This document shows positions 56,734-64,000 of a DNA stretch of 64,000 bases, in pieces. A program made the translations under genes and the position numbers. The notes under the pieces were generated by a model. It saw nothing but the letters and a program-made list of their open reading frames with translations, had not been told where the DNA came from and searched no databases. This DNA comes from Bacillus bingmayongensis (GTDB taxonomy: Bacteria; Bacillota; Bacilli; Bacillales; Bacillaceae_G): NCBI RefSeq assembly GCF_000299035.1, contig NZ_JH921517.1:51317-115316 (forward strand), read 5' to 3'. Each line of letters starts with the position of its first letter. Positions within the stretch are counted from its first letter, which is position 1.

Positions 56734-56807
56734 AAAAACCTCCTTTGTTACCCATTATAAGAGGGAGCTTTTCGAGAGAAAAGTTCAACCTAACAAGGGG
56801 GGTTTTT
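56734..56807 (+). promoter_or_regulatory. hairpin covering the coxA ribosome site
   Basis: The 17 bases at 56734-56750 pair with 56791-56807 throughout, counting three G-U pairs. The right arm contains AAGGGGGG, the only ribosome site for coxA, and ends in a T-tract four bases before the start codon. It may act as attenuator, translational lock or both. An inner hairpin (AGCTTTTC with GAAAAGTT) lies in the loop. Confidence 0.7.
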
Positions 56808-56810
56808 ATA

Positions 56811-57491
56811 TTGAGTAAAAAGATTAAAATTATTGCCGCTTCTTTGTTAGTTACCAGTGCGTTAGCTGCATGTGGTACACCTGATAATAACAATGCGATG
56901 GATGATCGTAATGCAACTTACAATTATGAGCGTACATCGTATGATGATATACGTCCATATAGAAATAATGTGACGCGTACCGATCGATATACTGATTATG
57001 TAACATATCGTAATGGTAACCGAATGAATAATAATGTTTACGATCGTCGTGATGATGTTGGATATAATTATTACCGTGATGTAAATTACCATGGTCAAAT
57101 TGCAAATCCTTATCCAACTCGTAACATTACAATGAATAATTCATACATTAACAACGATGGTAGAACAGCAGAAAGAATTACAAATCGTGTTAAGCGTATG
57201 AATAATGTAGATCGTGTTTCTACTGTTGTACGCGGAGATGACGTAGTAATTGCGGTAAAACCACGTGGTGCAGTAACAAATGAAACAGCAATGGCAAATG
57301 AAATTCGTCAAGCGGTTGCTCAAGATGTAAGAAACCGTAATGTCTATGTAACTGTTAAAAATGACATGTTTGATCGTGTTGATGCAATGAATACACGTTT
57401 GCGTAATGGAACAGTTACAAACGATTTAAATCGTGATATAACAGAGTTGTTCCGAGACATCCGTAATGGTCTAACTGGTACAGTGCGATAA
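56811..57491 (+). CDS. coxA: sporulation lipoprotein CoxA (YhcN/YlaJ family)
   Basis: A 226-residue lipoprotein: the signal peptide MSKKIKIIAASLLVTSALAA ends at the lipobox before Cys21. The middle is rich in Asn, Arg and Tyr; the C-terminal part (about 125-215) is the YhcN/YlaJ domain (RITNRVKRMNNVDRVSTVV). The TTG start fits the signal peptide; an in-frame extension to 56745 would destroy it. It follows safA as in B. subtilis, where CoxA (YrbB) is a spore-cortex-associated protein. Its ribosome site lies in a stem. Confidence 0.85.
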   Translation: MSKKIKIIAASLLVTSALAACGTPDNNNAMDDRNATYNYERTSYDDIRPYRNNVTRTDRYTDYVTYRNGNRMNNNVYDRRDDVGYNYYRDVNYHGQIANPYPTRNITMNNSYINNDGRTAERITNRVKRMNNVDRVSTVVRGDDVVIAVKPRGAVTNETAMANEIRQAVAQDVRNRNVYVTVKNDMFDRVDAMNTRLRNGTVTNDLNRDITELFRDIRNGLTGTVR

Positions 57492-57530
57492 CGAAAAAAA
57501 GGGAAAGGTCTATGCCTTTCCCTTTTTATT
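57492..57530 (+). terminator. Rho-independent terminator of coxA
   Basis: AAAAAGGGAAAGG pairs with CCTTTCCCTTTTT around TCTATG. Both strands are T-rich on the far side, so it may also serve the convergent gene. Confidence 0.88.
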
Positions 57531-57561
57531 TTCGTAAATAATAAAACGGCGGTGGAGAAGA

Positions 57562-58005
57562 TTATTCCTCCATATCCTGTATCCGTTTTTTCTTGATAAA
57601 GTAACTAACAGAATAAGAAGCTAAAAAGCATAAGAAGAGAATACTTCCCATAAGAATGGCTTCCCATATCGGTCTTTCAGGACTGAAAATAACATAAATA
57701 ATAGCAAAAATGATTCCTACGATAGCAGAGCGTAAAACAAGTTTGTAATAAGGAGTTGTTTTCATTCCTTTTTCATTTTCTTCTGCATCAATAGAGATTC
57801 CCATTTGTAAATAGGTGAGAAGTATACTTGTTAGCATCAATAATAACCATAATGGAGATTGTGTAATTTGATCTATGCCTTCATTAAAGCCAATATATCC
57901 TAAAATACCTATCATACCAAGTGTTTGAAAGAGAAATGCGATTCGAATGTTTTTCAAATTTTGGAGGATTAAACGTTCGTCTTTTATTTTTTTCAATAGA
58001 CTCAC
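57562..58005 (-). CDS. integral membrane protein, unknown
   Basis: A 147-residue protein with four likely transmembrane segments (about 21-41, 51-68, 88-107 and 114-135) and charged termini; the N-terminus (MSLLKKIKDERLILQNLKNI) is amphipathic. It resembles small DUF membrane proteins often paired with a HTH regulator, but no regulator is adjacent. A ribosome site AGGGGTGA precedes ATG. A TATAAT box (58031-58026, minus strand) and a near-palindrome at 58043-58060 lie upstream. Confidence 0.7.
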   Translation of the reverse strand: MSLLKKIKDERLILQNLKNIRIAFLFQTLGMIGILGYIGFNEGIDQITQSPLWLLLMLTSILLTYLQMGISIDAEENEKGMKTTPYYKLVLRSAIVGIIFAIIYVIFSPERPIWEAILMGSILFLCFLASYSVSYFIKKKRIQDMEE

Positions 58006-58025
58006 CCCTGTTTACCAGATTTTTC

Positions 58026-58031
58026 ATTATA
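58026..58031 (-). promoter_or_regulatory. -10 box of the membrane protein gene
   Basis: TATAAT on the minus strand, about 21 bases before the start codon. The -35 region overlaps the near-palindrome at 58043-58060. Confidence 0.5.
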
Positions 58032-58042
58032 TCCACATTAAT

Positions 58043-58060
58043 TGTAACATATATATTACA
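58043..58060. promoter_or_regulatory. near-palindromic operator candidate
   Basis: TGTAACATATATATTACA is symmetric except at one pair of positions. It lies over the -35 region of the membrane protein gene and shares GTAATAT half-sites with the palindrome upstream of the ArsR gene. Confidence 0.45.
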
Positions 58061-58195
58061 TTAATCAATTTATAATTTGCTTTTGTGGTGGGGATACATA
58101 ATAAATAAAAGTCACCTTTCTAGTTTGAATTCAGAAAAGTGGCTGTAGGAATAAATACTGGTGTAAAAAGGTAATAAAATATTTCTATGAGTACC

Positions 58196-58224
58196 TTGCT
58201 TTCTTGTTATATTAATGTTATATT
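58196..58224 (+). promoter_or_regulatory. promoter of a putative small RNA
   Basis: TTGCTT (58196-58201), exactly 17 bp, TATATT (58219-58224). No ORF of useful size follows before a strong terminator at 58320-58350. Confidence 0.65.
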
Positions 58225-58230
58225 AGCAAA

Positions 58231-58350
58231 GCGATGAGCTAATTTACGTAAGACGAGAGATATGCTTAAGTGCTAAACACGCGGATGTGGCCGCCTGGTC
58301 TCTCGCCGTAAACGCATCAAGACGCCTGCATGACAGGCGTCTTTCTTATT
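58231..58350 (+). ncRNA. putative structured small RNA or orphan riboswitch
   Basis: A 120-base transcript is predicted between a sigmaA promoter and a strong terminator (AGACGCCTG-CATGA-CAGGCGTCT-TTCTT). Inside, CGAGAGA (58254-58260) pairs with TCTCTCG (58300-58306), enclosing a second helix GCGG/CCGC. The sequence is G+C-richer than its surroundings, which points to a folded RNA. CTCGCCGTAAACGC recalls the fluoride riboswitch segment CGCC-UAAACGC, but the rest of that consensus is not met. No known family is assigned. Confidence 0.6.
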
Positions 58351-58361
58351 ATATAAAGGTT

Positions 58362-58408
58362 AAGTGAAGTTAGGCATAAGAGAATTGTCGCCCAACTTCA
58401 CTTTTTTG
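58362..58408 (+). terminator. second terminator-like hairpin
   Basis: AAGTGAAGTTAGGC (58362-58375) pairs with GCCCAACTTCACTT (58390-58403) with one mismatch, followed by Ts. It lies only 12 bases behind the preceding terminator and no gene ends here. Confidence 0.7.
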
Positions 58409-58477
58409 TGGGTTAAAATATCAGAACATTAGATTAATTTATTTACAAATCCCTTCAATAAGATTAAAATATAAATG

Positions 58478-58489
58478 GTAATATATTAC
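58478..58489 (+). promoter_or_regulatory. ArsR-family operator candidate
   Basis: GTAATATATTAC is a perfect palindrome 41 bases before the ArsR gene. ArsR-family repressors bind AT-rich palindromes of this kind in their own promoters. Confidence 0.55.
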
Positions 58490-58530
58490 ACAATATAGTG
58501 ACTATATGAAATGGTAAGGATGAAAAGAAT

Positions 58531-58851
58531 ATGGAACATTTTGAATGTAAAAATACAGAGGTTGTTTTGGAGAAATTTAAATTAACAACACCTATATTTC
58601 AGGCTTTGGGAGATATAAATCGTCAACAAATTATTATGATGTTACTTGAAAATAAAAGTCTGAATGTAACTCAAATAACAGATAGAATGGGCATTTCAAG
58701 GCCTGCTGTTTCTCATCATTTGAAAATTTTAAAACAGGCGGAATTAATTACAGCTGATCGAAATGGAAAAGAGATATTTTATGCTATAAGTGCACGAGAA
58801 TTTTTAAAGCAAATTAAGGATTTGATTGTAGCAGTAGAATCAAACTACTAA
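58531..58851 (+). CDS. ArsR-family winged-helix regulator
   Basis: A 106-residue DNA-binding protein. The helix-turn-helix lies around VTQITDRMGISRPAVSHHLKIL (about residues 47-68), followed by a beta wing (LITADRNGKEIFYAI). It has only one cysteine (Cys6) and lacks the CxC metal site of ArsR/SmtB sensors, so it probably senses something else. It is 69 bases upstream of an EamA exporter gene on the same strand, a plausible target. A perfect palindrome is upstream. Confidence 0.85.
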   Translation: MEHFECKNTEVVLEKFKLTTPIFQALGDINRQQIIMMLLENKSLNVTQITDRMGISRPAVSHHLKILKQAELITADRNGKEIFYAISAREFLKQIKDLIVAVESNY

Positions 58852-58920
58852 TTTTTTTTAGCCTTTAAGTTTACGAGTTTAAACATTTGAACTTGTTTTT
58901 GGTGGAAAGGAGCAATAAAG

Positions 58921-59847
58921 GTGAACAGTAAAAACCGTATGTATGTATTAATGTTACTCGTTCCTTTGTTTTGGGGTGGCTCTTTTGCAACGGCAGAGCA
59001 TGTTATTACAGAAATTCCTCCGCTCGTTGCAGCGACAATTCGCTTTGCATTAGCTGGAGTTACTTTAGTGGCGATTGTTCTAGTTAAATCTGAGTGGAAT
59101 ATGAGCGTGTTAAGTAGAAACTGGAAAGGTTTATTATTTGTATCCTTAACTGGTATTTTTGGATATAATGCATTTTTCTTTATGGGACTTTATTATACTT
59201 CTACGATGAACGGCTCATTAATTATTGCCACAATGCCAGTGTTTGTTACAATGGGAGCGATTTTGTTTTTTAAAGAAACATGGAGTGTGAAAATAGCAAT
59301 AAGTTTAATCTTATCTCTTATAGGTGTCATTATTGTTATTACGAAAGGCTCATTACATACACTTATATCTTTGTCGTTTAATAAAGGAGATCTATTGTTT
59401 ATAGCTGCATTAGCTTGTGGCGTGTTATACAGCTTAACTGGAAAGGCAGTGATGAAAGGTGTTTCGCCTTTGTTGACGACTATGAGTATGACTGTAATAG
59501 GAGCTGTTTTTCTAGCAGGTCTTTCTGTTTTTGAGGGAGGATGGGAGAAAGTTCCGGCGCTCTCTATACAAGGATGGCTTGAGATGTTGTATATGGTCGT
59601 GTGTGGAACGCTAATTGGCTATATAGTATTTAATAAAGGTGTAGAAGAAATTGGAGCAAGTAAAGCAAGTATGTATTTAAATATCACACCTATAGTTGCA
59701 ACTTTAATTGCAGTTGTTTTATACAAAGCAACAATTACATGGCAACAGTTACTTGGAATGGTAATTGTGCTAGCAGGGGTTTATATTGCGACGGTTCAAA
59801 CGAGTAAAAATAAAAACATGTCTCTACATGATCAAAGGAATTTGTGA
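58921..59847 (+). CDS. EamA/DMT-family transporter
   Basis: A membrane transporter of 308 residues with about ten transmembrane segments forming two EamA repeats (about 8-140 and 158-295). It starts MNSKNRMYVLMLLVPLFWGGSFATAEHVI, typical of drug/metabolite exporters. The start is GTG after GGAAAGGAG. The substrate cannot be inferred. The ArsR gene upstream likely controls it. Confidence 0.9.
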   Translation: MNSKNRMYVLMLLVPLFWGGSFATAEHVITEIPPLVAATIRFALAGVTLVAIVLVKSEWNMSVLSRNWKGLLFVSLTGIFGYNAFFFMGLYYTSTMNGSLIIATMPVFVTMGAILFFKETWSVKIAISLILSLIGVIIVITKGSLHTLISLSFNKGDLLFIAALACGVLYSLTGKAVMKGVSPLLTTMSMTVIGAVFLAGLSVFEGGWEKVPALSIQGWLEMLYMVVCGTLIGYIVFNKGVEEIGASKASMYLNITPIVATLIAVVLYKATITWQQLLGMVIVLAGVYIATVQTSKNKNMSLHDQRNL

Positions 59848-59951
59848 TATCAGAAATTTACTCTGATACTATTTGGTGTACAAAATGGCGATTTGTTCGA
59901 GAGTTTGCATATTCTATAATTCTCAATAAATGATATCTACTCTTCCTATGG

Positions 59952-59998
59952 ATAAAACTTCTACTTCGGGAAAAACTACAAATAGAAGTTTTATTTTG
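59952..59998 (+). terminator. terminator-like hairpin between the EamA gene and bofC
   Basis: ATAAAACTTCTA (59952-59963) pairs perfectly with TAGAAGTTTTAT (59983-59994), then TTTG. It is 105 bases behind the EamA stop and just before the bofC ribosome site. Confidence 0.65.
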
Positions 59999-60018
59999 CT
60001 TAGAAGAGGTGAAAATAA

Positions 60019-60552
60019 ATGAAATTCATGATGGTTGCAGTTCAAGTCGTAATCGCTATGTTTTGTTTATATCATGAATCAAGTGTGATTGCTGCGGCTT
60101 CTGTACCAGAGGTCACGCAAAAAGAACCTCAAGTTACGATTCTATTAGAGCGTATGTATTTAGATGGAGAAGTAAGTGAGGAAATTTTTACTGAAAAAGT
60201 AGCAAACTTAGAACAGTTTCTTCAGCAGTATAAAGAATGGCAACTTGTCGACCGTGATGATACACAAATTGTATTGCAAAAAAAGGTAGATGATATTTCA
60301 CCACTACTTAAAACGAGTGGGTATTTTGGTGTTTCCGATGAGGGGATACTGCAAATTTTTAATGGTGTGCCAAAAAGTGATAATGCGATTCATTCATTTT
60401 TTCAAATTGATATGAAAAAGCTAGAAAGTTATGAACGGGCAGAGCTGAAACGTGGTATTCGTATTAAGTCAAAAGAGCGTTTTTTGAAGACGATTGAGAA
60501 AATGAAGCAGTATGCAGTGCAAAATAAGAAAAACAGCAGCAGCTCGGGATGA
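60019..60552 (+). CDS. bofC: bypass-of-forespore protein BofC
   Basis: An intercompartmental checkpoint protein that delays the SpoIVB signal needed for sigmaK activation. It has 177 residues with a signal peptide (about 1-27, MKFMMVAVQVVIAMFCLYH...AAA) and a secreted domain including VTILLERMYLDGEVSEE and GYFGVSDEGILQIFNG. The position upstream of ruvA matches B. subtilis. GAAGAGGTGAAAA precedes ATG. Its last codons (NSSSSG) form the terminator hairpin. Confidence 0.88.
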   Translation: MKFMMVAVQVVIAMFCLYHESSVIAAASVPEVTQKEPQVTILLERMYLDGEVSEEIFTEKVANLEQFLQQYKEWQLVDRDDTQIVLQKKVDDISPLLKTSGYFGVSDEGILQIFNGVPKSDNAIHSFFQIDMKKLESYERAELKRGIRIKSKERFLKTIEKMKQYAVQNKKNSSSSG

Positions 60553-60569
60553 GCTGCTGCTGTTTTTCT
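60532..60569. terminator. bidirectional terminator, bofC and the convergent lipoprotein gene
   Basis: AACAGCAGCAGCTC (60532-60545) pairs perfectly with GAGCTGCTGCTGTT (60551-60564) around GGGAT, then TTTCTT. It covers the bofC stop codon. Confidence 0.9.
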
Positions 60570-61513
60570 TATTTGTTCTTATCTAAAATTTGTTTTGCAA
60601 TTTCATCAATTAGCATATCTTTTCCAATTGGGTTGAATGCTTTTGTGTTAAAGACTTCATTGCTTACTTCGTAAACATGATTATTTTTTACAGCTTTGTT
60701 ATCTTTCCAAACAGTACTGTTTTTGTAGTCATCAAACACTTTATCTGCTTCGCCGCCAAAGTTTACAACAAACATTTGATCAGGCTGGAATGCAACAAGA
60801 CCTTCTAATGATACTTGTGCCATCGTTTGTTTTAAATCTGTACCTTTCGTTGCAGGAAGTTTTAAGTCGTTAAAGATAATATCACCATATCCGAAGCTGC
60901 CGTATACACGGAAGTTTTGCGGTGTTACAGCAAGGAACATGAAGTTTTCATCTTTTGTTTTCTCTTTAATTTTTTTAGATAAGGAAGCTGCTTTTTTATC
61001 GTAGTCTGCAATCCATTTATCTGCCTTTTTCTCTTCGTCAAATAGCTTGCCGACTTCTTTAAATTTACCGCGCCAGTTTTCTAAGTTTGTTTCTAAGACA
61101 ACTGTTGGTGCAACTTTTGCTAATTGATCATAAATTTTCAATTGACGGTTGTTTAAAATGATTAAATCTGGTTTTAAAGCAGTAACCGCTTCTAAATCAA
61201 CCTTAGGTGCCCAGTACCAACCAACTGCTTTTACACCTTTTAGTTTTTCTTGCAAATGATCTTGAATTTTATCTTTATACGTGTTAGCTGTACCAACAGG
61301 TTTATGACCAAGAAGTAATAGTTCTTCAGATGATCCAGATAAATCAACGATTTTCTTTGGATTTGTTGGAATCTCGATTTCTCCTTTAGCGTGTTTTACA
61401 ACTTTTGTCTTCGGTTGTTCTTTTGCTTGTGTGTCTTCTTTTTTAGCGGAGCAACCAACAATAGCAAGAACAACAAGAATGAGAGTAAATAGAATAGATA
61501 AATTGCGTTTCAT
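60569..61513 (-). CDS. iron-siderophore ABC transporter binding lipoprotein
   Basis: A 314-residue substrate-binding lipoprotein of the FecB/periplasmic-binding-protein class III. The signal peptide ends at Cys21 (VLAIVGC). Motifs typical of the class are IVDLSGSSEELLLLGHKPVG, a central long helix (about 165-200) and DQMFVVNFGG. The permease and ATPase genes are not adjacent, so it must pair with components encoded elsewhere. A Fur box and a promoter upstream indicate iron control. The siderophore is not predictable here. Confidence 0.88.
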   Translation of the reverse strand: MKRNLSILFTLILVVLAIVGCSAKKEDTQAKEQPKTKVVKHAKGEIEIPTNPKKIVDLSGSSEELLLLGHKPVGTANTYKDKIQDHLQEKLKGVKAVGWYWAPKVDLEAVTALKPDLIILNNRQLKIYDQLAKVAPTVVLETNLENWRGKFKEVGKLFDEEKKADKWIADYDKKAASLSKKIKEKTKDENFMFLAVTPQNFRVYGSFGYGDIIFNDLKLPATKGTDLKQTMAQVSLEGLVAFQPDQMFVVNFGGEADKVFDDYKNSTVWKDNKAVKNNHVYEVSNEVFNTKAFNPIGKDMLIDEIAKQILDKNK

Positions 61514-61539
61514 TTTGATGTAACCCCTTTAATTAATAT

Positions 61540-61554
61540 TGATAATCATTATCG
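61540..61554 (-). promoter_or_regulatory. Fur box of the siderophore-binding gene
   Basis: TGATAATCATTATCG matches the 7-1-7 Fur consensus (TGATAATNATTATCA) with one mismatch. It lies just downstream of the -10 box. Confidence 0.8.
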
Positions 61555-61562
61555 ACTTTGTA

Positions 61563-61592
61563 ATATTAATTTGCTTTATATCGTTCTGTCAA
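61563..61592 (-). promoter_or_regulatory. promoter of the siderophore-binding gene
   Basis: On the minus strand TTGACA (61592-61587), an 18-bp spacer and TAATAT (61568-61563). Confidence 0.6.
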
Positions 61593-61703
61593 TATATAAA
61601 AAATGGAAAAATGAAACGGAGAACATTTGTTGGGGCAGTCTCGCTTTTCTAACGTTAAGTATGTTAAAATGGAATACATGATTTGAGAGGGAGAGATCGT
61701 ATT

Positions 61704-62321
61704 TTGTTTGAATATGTTACAGGTTACGTGGAATATGTAGGACCAGAATATGTCGTTCTTGATCATAATGGAATTGGCTATCAAATTTTTACGCCAAATC
61801 CGTATGTATTCCAAAGAAGTAAGCAAGAAATTCGTGTATATACATATCATTATGTGAGAGAAGATATTATGGCGCTTTACGGATTTAAGACACGTGAAGA
61901 GCGTTTATTATTTACAAAACTTTTAGGTGTATCAGGCATCGGACCAAAAGGTGCACTTGCCATTTTAGCTTCTGGTCAAACAGGACAGGTTGTTCAAGCG
62001 ATTGAACATGAGGATGAAAAATTCTTAGTGAAATTCCCAGGTGTCGGCAAGAAAACAGCACGCCAAATGATTTTGGATTTAAAAGGGAAATTAGCTGATG
62101 TTGTACCAGATGCATTTGTTGATTTATTCTCAGATGTAGAACGTTTCGACGAGAAGAAAGGTTCATCAGCTGAGCTTGATGAAGCGCTTGAAGCACTTCG
62201 TGCACTTGGCTATGCAGAAAGAGAAGTAAATCGCGTTGTACCGGAGTTATTAAAAGAATCACTTACGACGGATCAATATATTAAAAAGGCACTTAGTCTT
62301 TTACTAAATGGTAAGAGGTGA
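61704..62321 (+). CDS. ruvA: Holliday junction DNA helicase subunit RuvA
   Basis: Binds Holliday junctions as a tetramer and loads RuvB. It has 205 residues from TTG 61704 (GAGAGGGAGAG upstream); the frame is open to 61683 but [12 protein letters not shown] is the conserved start. An OB fold (1-65), a helix-hairpin-helix domain ([15 protein letters not shown] and [13 protein letters not shown]) and the C-terminal RuvB-binding domain (about 155-205) are all present. The spacing to ruvB is five bases. Confidence 0.96.
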   Translation: MFEYVTGYVEYVGPEYVVLDHNGIGYQIFTPNPYVFQRSKQEIRVYTYHYVREDIMALYGFKTREERLLFTKLLGVSGIGPKGALAILASGQTGQVVQAIEHEDEKFLVKFPGVGKKTARQMILDLKGKLADVVPDAFVDLFSDVERFDEKKGSSAELDEALEALRALGYAEREVNRVVPELLKESLTTDQYIKKALSLLLNGKR

Positions 62322-62326
62322 GTAGA

Positions 62327-63328
62327 ATGGACGAACGTCTCCTCTCAGGAGAATCGGCACATGAAGATGCGGACTTAGAATATTCGTTACGGCCACAGAC
62401 GCTCCGTCAGTATATTGGCCAAGATAAGGCAAAGCATAATTTAGAAGTGTTTATTGAAGCGGCGAAAATGCGTGAGGAGACATTGGATCACGTACTATTA
62501 TATGGGCCGCCAGGACTTGGTAAAACGACGCTTGCAAATATTATCGCTAATGAAATGGGTGTTAATATTCGAACAACGTCAGGTCCAGCAATCGAGCGTC
62601 CAGGGGATTTAGCGGCAGTGTTAACAGCGCTTCAACCTGGTGATGTATTATTTATTGATGAAATTCATCGTCTGCACCGATCAATTGAAGAAGTATTATA
62701 CCCGGCAATGGAGGATTTCTGTCTTGATATCGTCATCGGTAAAGGCCCAACGGCGCGTTCTGTACGTCTTGATTTACCTCCATTTACACTAGTTGGTGCA
62801 ACAACACGCGCAGGTGCGTTATCAGCGCCGCTTCGTGACCGTTTTGGTGTATTATCACGATTAGAGTATTATACAGTAGACCAACTTTCGGCAATTGTTG
62901 AACGTACAGCGGAAGTATTTGAAGTTGAAATAGATTCTTTGGCAGCTTTAGAAATCGCAAGGCGTGCACGCGGTACGCCACGTATCGCAAACCGTTTACT
63001 AAGACGTGTACGTGACTTCGCACAAGTTCGAGGCGATGGAACGATTGCGATGGAAATTACACAAATGGCATTAGAGCTCTTACAAGTAGATAAACTAGGT
63101 CTTGATCATATTGACCATAAGTTACTGCTTGGAATTATTGAAAAGTTCCGTGGAGGTCCAGTTGGATTAGAAACAGTTTCGGCGACAATTGGAGAAGAGT
63201 CTCATACGATTGAAGATGTGTATGAACCATATTTACTCCAAATTGGGTTTTTACAACGAACGCCGAGGGGAAGAATCGTAACGCCACTTGCTTATGAACA
63301 TTTTGGAATGGAGATGCCACAAATATGA
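62327..63328 (+). CDS. ruvB: Holliday junction DNA helicase subunit RuvB
   Basis: The AAA+ motor for branch migration, 333 residues from ATG 62327 (AGAGGTGAG upstream; an in-frame GTG at 62318 is rejected). Walker A is GPPGLGKTT near residue 61, Walker B is LFIDEIHRL near 108, sensor 1 is VGATTRAG and the C-terminal winged helix ends with [17 protein letters not shown]. It overlaps the next gene by four bases. Confidence 0.97.
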   Translation: MDERLLSGESAHEDADLEYSLRPQTLRQYIGQDKAKHNLEVFIEAAKMREETLDHVLLYGPPGLGKTTLANIIANEMGVNIRTTSGPAIERPGDLAAVLTALQPGDVLFIDEIHRLHRSIEEVLYPAMEDFCLDIVIGKGPTARSVRLDLPPFTLVGATTRAGALSAPLRDRFGVLSRLEYYTVDQLSAIVERTAEVFEVEIDSLAALEIARRARGTPRIANRLLRRVRDFAQVRGDGTIAMEITQMALELLQVDKLGLDHIDHKLLLGIIEKFRGGPVGLETVSATIGEESHTIEDVYEPYLLQIGFLQRTPRGRIVTPLAYEHFGMEMPQI

Positions 63329-63525
63329 CGGATATGCCAAAGCTGCTTATTACAGCTGGTATTCTTCTCATTGTCGTTGGATTAGCTTGGAAGTTCATAG
63401 GGAGACTTCCAGGCGATATTTTTGTGAAAAAAGGAAACGTTACCTTTTATTTTCCGATCATTACATGTATTGTGTTAAGTATTGTATTATCTTTTATTAT
63501 GTATATAATAAATCGATTTAAATAG
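63325..63525 (+). CDS. DUF2905 small membrane protein
   Basis: A 66-residue protein with two transmembrane segments (about 7-26 and 43-62) joined by [20 protein letters not shown], the DUF2905 signature. The start overlaps the ruvB stop (ATGA), so it is translationally coupled. Function unknown; it is often found with ruvB and queA in bacilli. Confidence 0.88.
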   Translation: MTDMPKLLITAGILLIVVGLAWKFIGRLPGDIFVKKGNVTFYFPIITCIVLSIVLSFIMYIINRFK

Positions 63526-63543
63526 AAATAGGTGGATACAGTT

Positions 63544-64000
63544 ATGGATATTAATCTGTTTGATTTTCATTTACCAGAAGAACTCATTGCACAAACGCCG
63601 CTTGAAGAGCGTGAAACATCAAGATTAATGGTGTTAGACCGTGAAACAGGTGATATCGAGCATAAGCATTTTACTGACATTCTTTCTTATTTACATGAGG
63701 GTGATTGTTTAGTTTTAAATGAAACGAAAGTTATGCCTGCTCGTTTGCATGGTGTGAAAGAAGACACAGGTGCACATATTGAAGTGCTTCTTTTAAAACA
63801 AGAAGATGGAGATAAGTGGGAAACGCTTGTGAAACCAGCTAAACGTGTAAAAGAAGGAACTGTCATTTCTTTTGGTGAAGGAAAGCTAAAAGCAACTTGC
63901 ATCGGAACGGCTGATCAAGGTGGTCGTCAGCTTGAGTTTTCGTATGATGGTATCTTTTATGAAATTTTAGATGAACTTGGAGAAATGCCGCTTCCTCCAT
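63544..64000 (+). CDS. queA: QueA, 5' part (cut by the window edge)
   Basis: The first 152 codons of S-adenosylmethionine:tRNA ribosyltransferase-isomerase, which forms epoxyqueuosine in tRNA. It starts [20 protein letters not shown] and includes [17 protein letters not shown] and [15 protein letters not shown], family signatures. AGGTGGATAC precedes ATG. The frame is open to the last base. Confidence 0.95.
   Translation, partial: MDINLFDFHLPEELIAQTPLEERETSRLMVLDRETGDIEHKHFTDILSYLHEGDCLVLNETKVMPARLHGVKEDTGAHIEVLLLKQEDGDKWETLVKPAKRVKEGTVISFGEGKLKATCIGTADQGGRQLEFSYDGIFYEILDELGEMPLPP

Noticed and set aside
58231-58350. Fluoride riboswitch
   Set aside because: Only the CGCC-TAAACGC segment resembles it; the 5' GGNGATGG loop is distant and the 3' GATGACNCC part is missing, and no fluoride exporter gene follows.
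58231-58350. tRNA or T-box element
   Set aside because: No cloverleaf arms, no TTC loop and no T-box sequence.

Overview
This window is chromosomal core DNA of a Bacillus cereus-group bacterium (Firmicutes, endospore former). The evidence is the low G+C content, the gene order from the tig-clpX-lonB-lonA region through hem, mreBCD-minCD, spoIVF, rplU-rpmA-spo0B-obg, nad and safA to ruvAB-queA (the order known from Bacillus subtilis), near identity of many proteins to B. cereus/B. anthracis proteins as I remember them, and several copies of the bcr1 repeat, which is restricted to this group. The species was not resolved.

Layout. 0-1.2 kb: small accessory genes (a PD-(D/E)XK-like nuclease and two tiny membrane peptides). 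1.3-10.5 kb: ysoA, then protein quality control (trigger factor, ClpX, LonB, LonA) and the GTPase EngB. 10.6-11.6 kb: an inserted ohrR-ohr peroxide-resistance pair. 11.9-18.2 kb: the haem operon hemAXCDBL with a perfect PerR box upstream. 18.2-20.8 kb: spore coat genes spoVID and ysxE between bcr1 repeats. 21.3-28.4 kb: T-box-controlled valS, then folC, spoIIB, maf and radC. 28.5-34.3 kb: cell shape and division genes mreBCD-minCD and the spoIVFA-spoIVFB protease pair. 34.3-38.8 kb: an RNase E/G gene, the L21-Prp-L27 ribosomal cluster, spo0B and obg. 38.8-45.3 kb: an inserted BceRS-BceAB-type antibiotic sensing and transport module with two paralogous permeases. 45.4-52.4 kb: pheA, a MOSC protein, the NiaR repressor, nifS and nadBCA (NAD synthesis). 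52.46-54.02 kb: an IS1182-like insertion sequence lodged in the nadA terminator. 54.2-57.5 kb: safA with a large 36-bp repeat array, and the spore lipoprotein gene coxA. 57.5-64 kb: an integral membrane gene, a probable small RNA, an ArsR-EamA pair, bofC, a Fur-boxed siderophore-binding lipoprotein gene, ruvAB, a DUF2905 gene and the start of queA.

The genes join housekeeping functions (translation, proteolysis, haem and NAD synthesis, recombination) with sporulation functions (lonB, spoVID, ysxE, spoIIB, spoIVFAB, spo0B, safA, coxA, bofC). Probable sigmaF (lonB) and sigmaE (spoIVFA, safA) promoters are readable. The most unusual points are: an IS that duplicated a complete terminator and ends in hairpins; its transposase split at a canonical -1 slippery heptamer; bcr1 repeats that sit directly behind terminators; a hairpin covering the coxA ribosome binding site; the near-perfect SafA repeat array; and an unassigned structured RNA near 58.3 kb. 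No complete novel defence or biosynthetic system was recognised.
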